Of a stretch of 64,000 bases of DNA, positions 35,340 to 42,549 are shown piece by piece. The stretch comes from Shouchella sp047238345 (lineage in GTDB: Bacteria > Bacillota > Bacilli > Bacillales > Bacillaceae_D), in assembly GCF_047238345.1 (NCBI RefSeq), contig NZ_JBDFMQ010000001.1:2728001-2792000 (forward strand), given 5' to 3'. The position numbers and the translations under genes were made by a program. Under the pieces are notes generated by a model, which saw nothing but the letters and a program-made list of their open reading frames with translations, searched no databases and had not been told where the DNA came from. The first letter of the stretch is position 1. Each line of letters begins with the position of its first letter.

Positions 35340-36014
35340 ATGAGTTCATTTGACCTTACGCTAGCAATTGAGTCTTTCCCATTCATTTTAAAAGGTCTGC
35401 AATATACAATGCTCGTCGCTGTTGTGAGTATGGTCATTGCCATGATACTTGGGTTATTTTTAGCACTCGGCCGTATGTCTACCCATAGATATGTTCGATG
35501 GCCGAGCATGCTCTTTATATCGTTCAACCGTGGTGTGCCAATACTTGTGCTTCTTTTCTTACTCTATGCCGCTTTGCCGGAGCTTGGCTTAAGTTTAAGT
35601 GCTGTCGCTGCTGCGATTGTTGCGTTTAGTTTGAATACGTCTGCATATATTGCAGAAGTGAATCGCTCAGCACTTTCATCGGTTTCTTATGGCCAGCAAG
35701 AAGCTGCTGCTGCTTTAGGATTAAGAAAATGGCAAGCGATGCGCTACATTATTTTGCCACAAGCAATTCGGATTGCCCTGCCACCATTGAGTAACGTCTT
35801 TTTAACATTAATTAAATCAACGTCCATTGCGTCTACGATTGCCTTACCTGAATTAATGTATCAAGCTCGGATCATTGGCGGACGGGAATTTAACTATTTA
35901 ACCGTTATTGTCGTCGCAGCACTCATATACTGGGGCGTCTGTTCGCTACTTGCTTGGTTACAGCGGTATCTAGAAAAACGTTATAACCATTATTTAGAGC
36001 CAGAACAAAAATAA
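35340..36014 (+). CDS. Amino-acid ABC transporter permease
   Basis: 224-residue inner-membrane permease of the His/Glu/Gln/cystine type, about five hydrophobic segments. The EAA loop reads SYGQQEAAAALGLRKWQAMRYIILPQA near residues 118-144. It forms an operon with the binding protein upstream. No ATP-binding subunit gene follows; a terminator and the convergent yutM gene come next, so the pair must use an ATPase encoded elsewhere. AAAGGAA precedes the ATG. Confidence 0.92.
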   Translation: MSSFDLTLAIESFPFILKGLQYTMLVAVVSMVIAMILGLFLALGRMSTHRYVRWPSMLFISFNRGVPILVLLFLLYAALPELGLSLSAVAAAIVAFSLNTSAYIAEVNRSALSSVSYGQQEAAAALGLRKWQAMRYIILPQAIRIALPPLSNVFLTLIKSTSIASTIALPELMYQARIIGGREFNYLTVIVVAALIYWGVCSLLAWLQRYLEKRYNHYLEPEQK

Positions 36015-36040
36015 GAACCGAAGACAAAAGTCTTCGGTTC
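36015..36040. terminator. Bidirectional terminator between ABC permease gene and yutM
   Basis: Perfect stem GAACCGAAGAC / GTCTTCGGTTC with a 4-nt loop; pyrimidine-rich on both sides. Confidence 0.88.
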
Positions 36041-36045
36041 TTTCT

Positions 36046-36399
36046 TTAACAGTTTTCCGGTGTACCTGCGTTTGTAGCGGTTCTGAAAGAAGAGCCACAT
36101 CCACAGTTGGCAATGGCGTTTGGATTATCAATTGTAAATCCGCCGCCCATCATATTTTGTTTATAATCAATCACTAATCCTTTAATGATCGGTTCACTTT
36201 CCTGATCCACTAAAATATCGAGTCCATTGACTTGGAATTGTGTATCGGATTCCGCTTTCTCATCATCAAAACCCATGCCATAGGAAAGACCAGAACAGCC
36301 TCCGCCTTGTACACCGATTCGTAGCATTAATGAATCGTCGCCTTCGTCTTTCTTCATTGAAAGAATTTGCGCTGCCGCTGCATCTGTTAGAGTAATCAT
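36046..36399 (-). CDS. yutM: A-type Fe-S carrier protein YutM (HesB/IscA/ErpA family)
   Basis: 117 residues with the three conserved cysteines of A-type carriers: one in QGGGCSGLSYG (near 36) and two in ANCGCGSSF (near 99-101). It transfers Fe-S clusters to target enzymes such as lipoyl synthase LipA and MqnE, both encoded in the window. It carries an extra C-terminal tail TATNAGTPENC beyond the usual end. Confidence 0.93.
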   Translation of the reverse strand: MITLTDAAAAQILSMKKDEGDDSLMLRIGVQGGGCSGLSYGMGFDDEKAESDTQFQVNGLDILVDQESEPIIKGLVIDYKQNMMGGGFTIDNPNAIANCGCGSSFRTATNAGTPENC

Positions 36400-36463
36400 G
36401 TTCGTGCCTCCCTTTTTATCTTTCCTATAGTATAGACCCTTTCGTTTTGATACTCAAGTCATA

Positions 36464-36634
36464 CTACTTAATTGGACATTGATCTTTGCGCATTAAATCA
36501 TTATGTATATCATCAATTTGTTCACTATATGTGAGGACAAGAGGATGGTTTAATCCATGTCGCTTAGCTGCTAGTAACATCTCTTGGCGTAACAATTCTA
36601 ACTTATCCAAACATCGATCATGCCGTGTTTTCAA
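36464..36634 (-). CDS. Spo0E-like sporulation phosphatase (short)
   Basis: 56-residue protein too short for most gene callers. Residues 8-51 match the Spo0E family: a first helix LDKLELLRQEMLLAAKRHGL, then LTYSEQIDDIHNDLM, where SEQID corresponds to the family motif SQELD. Such proteins dephosphorylate Spo0A-P and delay sporulation. The TTG start at 36634 has GGAGGTAAG 9 nt upstream, a strong site. It sits alone between yutM and mqnE. Confidence 0.75.
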   Translation of the reverse strand: MKTRHDRCLDKLELLRQEMLLAAKRHGLNHPLVLTYSEQIDDIHNDLMRKDQCPIK

Positions 36635-36845
36635 TTTTACTTACCTCCAAGATTATAAGTATTCACCACCCTGTATATTACCTCGGCCAAGCATGATGTT
36701 TCAATATGTCATTCTGCTTATTTTCTTGTATGATCGTTTTACGTTCCTTTCATTCTTAAATATGTAGTAGTATAATAGAATACGTGATCAACTAATAGAC
36801 TTCGTACGATGCACCAAGCGATGTTGTTAAAGGAGGAATCCGAAG

Positions 36846-37940
36846 ATGAGTGTGCTTTTGACAGACACAAAACTTCAAGACGTAAAAGAAAAAGTTTTGA
36901 ACGGTGAACGCTTATCCATAGAAGACGGCCTAACATTATATGAAACACCAGATTTACTTGGTGTTGCTCAATTAGCTAACCTTGTAAATGAAAGAAAAAA
37001 TGGTCAGAACGTTTATTTTATTGAGAACCTCTACATTAATCCAACAAATGTATGTGAAGCGAATTGTGGCTTCTGCGGATTTAAGCGCAAGCCTGGTGAA
37101 GAAGGCGCTTATACAATGGATGAAGAAGCTTTATTAAAATACGTTTCAGATCGCTGGAATGACAACATTCGCGAATTCCATATTGTCGGCGGGCACAACA
37201 ATGAAGTTGGCTTTGACTACTATGTGAATATCGTGAAAACGTTGAAAAAGCACTATCCGCAAGTAACGGTTAAAGCATACACCGGAGCCGAGATTGAATT
37301 TTTCTCTCGTCTTGCTGGAATTTCAATGAAAGAAGTCATCCAAACCTTAATGGACGCGGGCTTATCTACACTTACTGGTGGAGGCGCTGAAATTTTAACA
37401 GAGCGTTACCGCGCGATTATGAGTCCGGAAAAAGCTTCAACAGACCAGTGGCTCGAAGCACATGAAACCGCTCATAACTTGGGACTTCGTACGCATTCAA
37501 CGATGCTTTATGGTTCGGTTGAATCCCATGAAGAGCGTTTAATCCATATGCAGCGTGTGCGTGAATTACAAGATCGTACGAATGGATTTATGGTGTTTAT
37601 TCCATTAGCGATGCAGCCTAGAAATGTAAAAGCAGGGTTAAACAGACGTACTTCTGCTTATGATGACATGAGAACAATCGCGGTTAGCCGCTTAATGCTC
37701 GATAATTTCCAGCATATTAAAGCGTATTGGATCAACATCGGTGTGCAATTAACACAAATGGCATTAACATTTGGCTCAAGCGACATCCATGGTACATTAA
37801 TTGAAGAGCGAATTTCTCATTCCGTTGGAGCCCTTACTTCTGCTGGAATTACAAGAAAAGAGCTCATTCATATGATTAAAAGCGCAGGCAAAAACCCTGT
37901 TGAACGAGACACATTTTATAACATCATTAAAGAATATTAA
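36846..37940 (+). CDS. mqnE: Aminofutalosine synthase MqnE (radical SAM)
   Basis: Radical SAM enzyme making aminofutalosine from 3-[(1-carboxyvinyl)oxy]benzoate in the futalosine route to menaquinone. 364 residues. The cluster motif is CEANCGFC (near 74-81), followed by KRKPGEEGAYTM, FHIVGGHNN and HIKAYWINIGVQLTQ, all typical of MqnE rather than MqnC. It is a single gene with AAAGGAGG upstream. No other mqn gene lies in the window. Confidence 0.9.
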   Translation: MSVLLTDTKLQDVKEKVLNGERLSIEDGLTLYETPDLLGVAQLANLVNERKNGQNVYFIENLYINPTNVCEANCGFCGFKRKPGEEGAYTMDEEALLKYVSDRWNDNIREFHIVGGHNNEVGFDYYVNIVKTLKKHYPQVTVKAYTGAEIEFFSRLAGISMKEVIQTLMDAGLSTLTGGGAEILTERYRAIMSPEKASTDQWLEAHETAHNLGLRTHSTMLYGSVESHEERLIHMQRVRELQDRTNGFMVFIPLAMQPRNVKAGLNRRTSAYDDMRTIAVSRLMLDNFQHIKAYWINIGVQLTQMALTFGSSDIHGTLIEERISHSVGALTSAGITRKELIHMIKSAGKNPVERDTFYNIIKEY

Positions 37941-37947
37941 AAAAGAA

Positions 37948-37971
37948 GCTTGCAGCGTATTCGTTGCAAGC
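37948..37971. terminator. Bidirectional terminator between mqnE and dapF
   Basis: Stem GCTTGCA / TGCAAGC with a 10-nt loop, followed by TCCTTTTTC on the plus strand. On the minus strand it is followed by TTCTTTTTT, so it can also end dapF. Confidence 0.8.
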
Positions 37972-37981
37972 TCCTTTTTCG

Positions 37982-38836
37982 TTATAAATACCATTCTCCA
38001 CTGCAAATATACTCGGCTGGTCCATTCATCAAGACGTCGCCATTATCTTTCCATTTAATCTGTAAATCTCCGCCTAATAAATGCACCACGACATCTGTTT
38101 CTTTTTCTAAGTGACCATTCAAGACGCTCGCTACAACCGCGGCACACGCACCTGTTCCACACGCTTGCGTAATGCCAGAACCTCTCTCCCAAACACGAAA
38201 ATGAATGTCTGATTTATTTACGACTTCAACCCATTCTACATTCACCCACTCTGGAAAGAGCGCATGTTTTTCAAGTATAGGGCCTAACGCTTCCACTGGA
38301 GCTTCTTCAATGTTGTCAACAAATTGAACGGCGTGAGGGTTGCCCATAGAAACAGCGGTTAGTTCAACGACCTCCCCTGCTACGTCAACCGGTTTGGCTA
38401 TTACTTTTTGCTTAAGATCTTCTGCCTTCATTGGAATCTCTCCCGCTAGCAATCGTGGTTTACCCATATTAATCGTGACCGACGACACGATCCCAGCTTT
38501 ATCTGGAAAAACTGTTGCTTCCACCATTCCACCTGCTGTTTCTATTGAAAAATCGCTTTCTGAAACCAATCCATGTTCATAGCTATATTTCGCAACACAA
38601 CGTAAGCCATTTCCACAGTTTTTTGCTTCAGATCCATCGTTGTTAAACACACGCATCTTCACAGCCGCTTTTTGTGACGGATAAATTAAAATCATCCCAT
38701 CACTTCCAATTCCTTTATTCTTATCTGCTACGCGCACAGCGGTTTCACTCAACTGACTTTCGGGTATTTTCTCCTTAAACATATTCACATAAATATAACT
38801 ATTTCCTAAACCGTGCATTTTTGTAAACTTCATCAT
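37982..38836 (-). CDS. dapF: Diaminopimelate epimerase
   Basis: Interconverts LL- and meso-diaminopimelate for lysine and peptidoglycan. 284 residues. The two catalytic cysteines are in KNCGNGLRC (near 75) and QACGTGACA (near 225), with KMHGLGNSYIYV at the start. The ATG at 38836 or 38833 has AAGAAGG upstream. An alternative GTG at 38842 overlaps the TGA of the preceding gene (GTGA), so translational coupling is likely. Confidence 0.95.
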   Translation of the reverse strand: MMKFTKMHGLGNSYIYVNMFKEKIPESQLSETAVRVADKNKGIGSDGMILIYPSQKAAVKMRVFNNDGSEAKNCGNGLRCVAKYSYEHGLVSESDFSIETAGGMVEATVFPDKAGIVSSVTINMGKPRLLAGEIPMKAEDLKQKVIAKPVDVAGEVVELTAVSMGNPHAVQFVDNIEEAPVEALGPILEKHALFPEWVNVEWVEVVNKSDIHFRVWERGSGITQACGTGACAAVVASVLNGHLEKETDVVVHLLGGDLQIKWKDNGDVLMNGPAEYICSGEWYL

Positions 38837-38838
38837 CT

Positions 38839-39078
38839 TCACCTTCTTAATGGTTCATTTGCCCAAAAATAGTCTTCATCTGCTTCTAAAACGACCATCA
38901 CGCTATGACAGCATGGCATATTTAAACGCACTTTAAATTGTTCTTTAGCAAGCTTCAAGTCTTTTTGCTTCATAGATGTCAGCACATGCTGTTGCTGACA
39001 ATATGGACATTCTTCAACATAAATGTCTTTTCCCTGAACTTCATATGGCCAAGTATGACTAAATGGTATGTGCTGCAA
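38839..39078 (-). CDS. Small Cys/His-rich protein, putative zinc binder
   Basis: 79-residue protein with CPYCQQQH near residue 24 and CCH near residue 56; the CxxC and CC pairs could bind zinc. It lies directly upstream of dapF, with overlapping start and stop, so the two are probably co-translated. TTG 39078 has GAGGAGG upstream. I do not recognise a B. subtilis counterpart. Confidence 0.65.
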   Translation of the reverse strand: MQHIPFSHTWPYEVQGKDIYVEECPYCQQQHVLTSMKQKDLKLAKEQFKVRLNMPCCHSVMVVLEADEDYFWANEPLRR

Positions 39079-39114
39079 GATGACTGCCTCCTCATTTTTA
39101 ATGTATCTTTTTGT

Positions 39115-39348
39115 TTATTCGTTAAGGGCTGACACATAATTCATGACATGCTTCACAAGCTCATCTACGGTCGTCCCAGCAATGTACGTATCGTTTACAA
39201 GTAAAAAATGTTCATGTCTGCATGTTCCACAATAGGATAAACACCCGTAATCAATGATTTCTGTATTAGGAACTGATTGTAGCTGCTTAATCGCCTCAAT
39301 CGTTCCCTCATCTAAATTGGTCATACAGCATTCAATTCGTACATTCAC
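39115..39348 (-). CDS. yuzB: YuzB (UPF0349/DUF1450) protein
   Basis: 77-residue protein with the YuzB pattern: an N-terminal VRIECCMTNL and the CxxxCGxC stretch IIDYGCLSYCGTCRHEHFLLVN near residue 32. It may bind metal or an Fe-S cluster; the function is unknown. The start is GTG 39348 after GAGGTG; a longer frame to 39459 is not supported. The divergent yutJ gene follows, as in B. subtilis. Confidence 0.88.
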   Translation of the reverse strand: MNVRIECCMTNLDEGTIEAIKQLQSVPNTEIIDYGCLSYCGTCRHEHFLLVNDTYIAGTTVDELVKHVMNYVSALNE

Positions 39349-39440
39349 TTGCTTCACCTCTTTTTTTATGCTACTTTGTCGGTCATATAAAGTCAATCTG
39401 CAGCGATTCAGAAATAAAAAGAGAAACTCGCATTTATGGG

Positions 39441-39469
39441 TTGTCGAAAGAAAGCGCAATCGGTATAAT
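39441..39469 (+). promoter_or_regulatory. Putative sigma-A promoter of the tetR-yutJ fusion gene
   Basis: TTGTCG (39441-39446) and a perfect TATAAT (39464-39469), spacer 17 nt. Transcription would start near 39476, giving a leader of about 80 nt. Confidence 0.6.
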
Positions 39470-39470
39470 C

Positions 39471-39492
39471 AAAACTGACCAGAGTCAATTTT
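39471..39492. promoter_or_regulatory. Candidate TetR operator at the promoter of the fusion gene
   Basis: Inverted repeat AAAACTGAC, 4-nt centre, GTCAATTTT: 9-bp arms with one mismatch. It begins two bases after the -10 box and covers the expected transcription start. This is the usual place for a TetR autorepressor, and a TetR domain is encoded at the start of the downstream gene. Confidence 0.6.
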
Positions 39493-39554
39493 AAATCGTA
39501 CTAAACATGTACCGAGGTGAAGGATAGCCGTAAATTCGGAACGGTTAGGTATAC

Positions 39555-41180
39555 ATGAACAAAACAAAAAAATCTCGAACACGTTCAGCTATCTTAGAGT
39601 CTGCCGTTATTCTTTTTTATGAAAAGGGTTTCGAGCAAACGACTGTTGAAGAAATTACAAAAGGCGCACAAGTTGCAAAAGGGACGTTCTTTAATCACTT
39701 TCCAACAAAAGAATCGATTTTACATGCCTTATTCGAGAAGCAGTTACTCCAATTAATGGAGCAACGTACAAGCATCCTCCCTGTATCGAATGTATTAACA
39801 CAAATTCGATCAAGTTTACTGTATTTATTGAAAGATTATGATATCCATCCAAGTCTAACAATCCAAACCTGGAAAAACGTCATTGAAAACGAAAAGCGTT
39901 TGCATGCCTATTGGGTTGAATTGTTAGAGGAGGCAGACTTGGTGCTTACAGGCGAAGAGGCAGAGCATTACGCCCATATCATCAATAGCCATATCGGTTA
40001 TACGATGAGTGCCTTTCGTCAAGAAGGAACAAGAATGGGACTTGTCCATCAAGCGATGTCCCTAATCGAAACTAGTTTTAAAGCAATTTCGCTTAAAAGG
40101 AGATCTCTACTTATGAAGAAACTCGTTGTACTTGGAGCTGGTTATGGCGGCATGCGTGTCTTGCAAAGACTATTGCCTAATGACTTGCCAAAAGACTGGG
40201 AAATTATTCTTGTTGATGAAATGCCTTATCATTGCTTAAAGACCGAATACTATGCACTTGCTGCTGGAACGGCTTCCGACCACCATTTAAGGGTGTCTCT
40301 ACCAGAAGATGAACGGCTAACACTTAAATACGCGACGGTTTCCACCATTCACGCGAACGATCATTTAATTGAATTAAGCAATGGCGAAACCATCCCCTTT
40401 GATAAATTAGTCATCGGTTTAGGATGCACAGATAAGTACCACGGGGTTCCTGGTGCAGATACTTATACGTACAGCATCCAGACAATGAGCGCAACGCGTC
40501 GCACGTATGAAGCCTTAAATAATGTTCGACCTGAAGGGGTTGTATCCATCGTTGGAGCTGGGTTAAGCGGCGTGGAGTTAGCAAGTGAACTTCGAGAAAG
40601 CCGTCCGGATCTTTCTATTAAACTTTTTGATCGTGGCGAATCGGTTATGAGTCAATTTCCAAAAAAATTAAGCTCCTATGTTCAAAATTGGTTTATTGAA
40701 CACGGAGTTGACGTAAGCAATAACTCCAATATCACAAAAGTGGAGCCAGGAGCTCTTTACAATCATGACGAACGAATTGAAAGTGATGTCGTGATTTGGA
40801 CAGCTGGGGTACAACCAGTTAACGTCGTACGTGAACTCGATGTGGAAAAAGATCGCTCAGGTCGTGTTGTATTAACACCTCAACACTTTATTCCAGACCA
40901 TCCCGATCTTTTCGTAGTAGGTGATTGTGCAAGCTTGCCTCATGCACCGAGTGCGCAACTAGCAGAAGGTCAAGCAGAACAAATTGTTTCGATCCTAAAG
41001 CACCAATGGAAAGGTGAGTCCTTACCTGAAGAGATGCCGCGAATTAAATTAAAAGGTGTCCTTGGTTCATTAGGGAAGAAACACGGTTTTGGTATGATGG
41101 GCGAACGTCCGCTAACAGGTCGGGTCGCTCGAATCTTAAAAAGTGGTGTTCTATGGATGTACAAATATCACAGTGGATGA
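39555..41180 (+). CDS. yutJ: TetR regulator fused to type II NADH dehydrogenase YutJ
   Basis: One open frame of 541 codons. Residues 1-186 are a full-length TetR protein: helix-turn-helix at about 10-58 (TVEEITKGAQVAKGTFFNHFPTKESIL, in overlapping helices), then a helical effector domain. Residues 187-541 (355 aa, the length of B. subtilis YutJ) are a complete NDH-2: FAD motif VVLGAGYGGMRVLQ, NADH motif SIVGAGLSGVELASEL near 335, and GDCASLPHAPSAQ near 456. There is no stop between them. An internal ribosome binding site precedes codon 187, so a free NDH-2 may also be made. A TAA exists in another frame at the junction, so an indel may have created the fusion. Confidence 0.88.
   Translation: MNKTKKSRTRSAILESAVILFYEKGFEQTTVEEITKGAQVAKGTFFNHFPTKESILHALFEKQLLQLMEQRTSILPVSNVLTQIRSSLLYLLKDYDIHPSLTIQTWKNVIENEKRLHAYWVELLEEADLVLTGEEAEHYAHIINSHIGYTMSAFRQEGTRMGLVHQAMSLIETSFKAISLKRRSLLMKKLVVLGAGYGGMRVLQRLLPNDLPKDWEIILVDEMPYHCLKTEYYALAAGTASDHHLRVSLPEDERLTLKYATVSTIHANDHLIELSNGETIPFDKLVIGLGCTDKYHGVPGADTYTYSIQTMSATRRTYEALNNVRPEGVVSIVGAGLSGVELASELRESRPDLSIKLFDRGESVMSQFPKKLSSYVQNWFIEHGVDVSNNSNITKVEPGALYNHDERIESDVVIWTAGVQPVNVVRELDVEKDRSGRVVLTPQHFIPDHPDLFVVGDCASLPHAPSAQLAEGQAEQIVSILKHQWKGESLPEEMPRIKLKGVLGSLGKKHGFGMMGERPLTGRVARILKSGVLWMYKYHSG
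40095..40115 (+). promoter_or_regulatory. Internal ribosome binding site and start codon for free YutJ
   Basis: AAAAGGAGA followed by 9 nt and ATG (40113), in frame inside the fusion gene. Spacing is ideal, and the ATG begins MKKLVVLGAGYGG, the normal start of YutJ. Confidence 0.7.
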
Positions 41181-41186
41181 TCAAAC

Positions 41187-41221
41187 AAGCGCTAAGGAAT
41201 GAACATTCCTTAGCGCTTTTC
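41187..41221. terminator. Bidirectional terminator between yutJ and yuzD
   Basis: Perfect 15-bp stem AAGCGCTAAGGAATG / CATTCCTTAGCGCTT with a 2-nt loop as drawn, followed by TTC-rich sequence; it closes both convergent genes. Confidence 0.85.
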
Positions 41222-41533
41222 TTAAAGGGAAAGAGCCGCTTCCACTTTTTGTGTTACTTTTTTTAGCTGGGGATTCCCTTCCGCAATCACTTCTCCATTT
41301 AGCAGAACAAGTGGATAAAAAAACTCTTCATTCAATATGCTTTCAGACCATTCTCGCTCCTGCTCCGTCTGCGGTGCTTGAATGTCAACATAATGAAAGG
41401 AAATCACTTCGTCAGGAAATTTTCGTGCTAAAGCTGCCTCGAGCCATTCTTTTGTTTCTAATGCACTTGGCAAATGTACGCAAGATGCACATTTCTGTTC
41501 TGCGCCATACACAGTAAATTCAATTTTTGGCAC
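41222..41533 (-). CDS. yuzD: YuzD (DUF1462), thioredoxin-fold-like protein
   Basis: 103 residues matching YuzD. The N-terminus carries VYGAEQKCASCVHLPSA, a CxxC pair like that of thioredoxin-fold proteins, followed by FHYVDI and FFYPLVLLNGEVIAEGNP. It lies beside the NifU-type gene yutI. The start is GTG 41533 with AAGG nearby; the longer frame to 41617 is unsupported. A redox or Fe-S role is likely but unproven. Confidence 0.85.
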   Translation of the reverse strand: MPKIEFTVYGAEQKCASCVHLPSALETKEWLEAALARKFPDEVISFHYVDIQAPQTEQEREWSESILNEEFFYPLVLLNGEVIAEGNPQLKKVTQKVEAALSL

Positions 41534-41673
41534 GCCTTCCACCCTCTCTATCGCCTTTATAATAAGCTTACAGGAGAAGCAGAAGGGAATCCACAAAAAA
41601 TAATTGTGCAGATGCATGGATTTTTTTTTTCTAGACGATTATAATGAGAGTATGATGAAAGGAGTGATTCCAA

Positions 41674-41913
41674 ATGGAAACAAGCACAGATATGATGGAG
41701 CAAGTACAAGAGGTATTGGATAAGCTTCGTCCGTTTTTGCTACGTGATGGCGGAGACGTTGAACTTGTTGATGTGGAAGAAGGAATCGTAAAAGTACGCC
41801 TTCTTGGTGCTTGCGGTTCTTGCCCAAGCTCTACAATTACGTTAAAAGCTGGGATTGAGCGTGCCCTTTTAGAAGAAGTACCAGGGGTTGTCGAAATCGA
41901 GCAAGTATTTTAA
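41674..41913 (+). CDS. yutI: NifU-like Fe-S scaffold protein YutI
   Basis: 79-residue NifU C-terminal-type protein. LRPFLLRDGGDVELVDV and the cluster motif LLGACGSCPSSTITLK (CxxC near 47-50) are conserved. It probably carries or scaffolds an Fe-S cluster, working with YutM and the Suf system encoded downstream. AAAGGAG precedes the ATG. Confidence 0.92.
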   Translation: METSTDMMEQVQEVLDKLRPFLLRDGGDVELVDVEEGIVKVRLLGACGSCPSSTITLKAGIERALLEEVPGVVEIEQVF

Positions 41914-41928
41914 TCACCAGTTTATTCA

Positions 41929-41958
41929 GCAGTAAAGCATTCGCTTTACTGCTTTTTT
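41929..41958 (+). terminator. Intrinsic terminator of yutI
   Basis: Stem GCAGTAAAGC / GCTTTACTGC with a 5-nt loop and six T. Confidence 0.92.
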
Positions 41959-42015
41959 ACGTACATATTCGCCACTTTTTGTAGAATACTTCTACTAAAG
42001 GAGGCTAACATTTTT

Positions 42016-42234
42016 ATGGCAAACCACGACGATCGCAGTGACAATGCAGAAAAAATTCAATCAATGATTGATGACACGAAACGGCGCATGCATGAAGCAG
42101 AAATGTATCAAACAGAGCATGCAGAAGAGCTTCACCCAGATGAAAAGCGTGCGCTTATAGAAAAAAAGCGGAATCGCGAAATCAGTATTGATGCTCTTGA
42201 AGAGGAAAAGCAAGAGGAAGAGGGCCAGTCCTAA
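42016..42234 (+). CDS. tlp: Small acid-soluble spore protein Tlp
   Basis: 72-residue, highly charged protein. The start MANHDDRSDNAEKIQSMI and the middle HEAEMYQTEHAEE match Tlp, a minor SASP made in the forespore under sigma-G. No membrane segment and no cysteine. AAAGGAGG precedes the ATG. The sigma-G promoter could not be seen clearly because the yutI terminator overlaps the region. Confidence 0.85.
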   Translation: MANHDDRSDNAEKIQSMIDDTKRRMHEAEMYQTEHAEELHPDEKRALIEKKRNREISIDALEEEKQEEEGQS

Positions 42235-42249
42235 GTCTCTCGACAAAGA

Positions 42250-42279
42250 AAGCAAACCTAGAAAGATCTAGGTTTGCTT
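42250..42279. terminator. Bidirectional terminator between tlp and the SplA-like gene
   Basis: Perfect stem AAGCAAACCTAG / CTAGGTTTGCTT with a 6-nt loop and T runs on both sides. Confidence 0.92.
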
Positions 42280-42283
42280 CTTT

Positions 42284-42505
42284 TTACATCATATACTGAT
42301 TGTATACTTGTTCTGCATCTTCATAAGAGGCAAATACAGCGTCATCTTCTTCTAGAGTGTGATAATAATCATAGACAACAACAGATGTGCCAAGTGAATC
42401 GACCGAAATGTAGCCTTCTTGAATTGTTGCAACTGTAGGGGTGTGGGGATTGCTATAAATAACAAAGACCGATTGACCATCTTGTAACTCACTAACGTGT
42501 AACAT
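42284..42505 (-). CDS. SplA-like (TRAP-like) small regulatory protein
   Basis: 73-residue protein matching the SplA family pattern: VFVIYSNPHTPTVATIQEG near residue 13, YDYYHTLEEDDAVF near 44, and DAEQVYNQ near the end. B. subtilis SplA resembles TRAP and negatively regulates the spore photoproduct lyase gene splB. No splB lies in this window. AAAGGAGG precedes ATG 42505. The assignment rests on recall of the motif pattern. Confidence 0.65.
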   Translation of the reverse strand: MLHVSELQDGQSVFVIYSNPHTPTVATIQEGYISVDSLGTSVVVYDYYHTLEEDDAVFASYEDAEQVYNQYMM

Positions 42506-42549
42506 GCATACGCCTCCTTTTTTGAGTAGTATGCCAATTCTTCTTCAAG

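Noticed and set aside
36635..36845. Regulatory RNA before mqnE
   Set aside because: A TATAAT at 36771-36776 may be the mqnE -10 box, but no good -35 box or riboswitch-like structure was found.
40060..40115. Frameshift or pseudogene at the TetR-YutJ junction
   Set aside because: Both halves are full length and intact, and the frame is open throughout, so I call one gene. A sequencing indel remains the main alternative and is listed as the refuting test.
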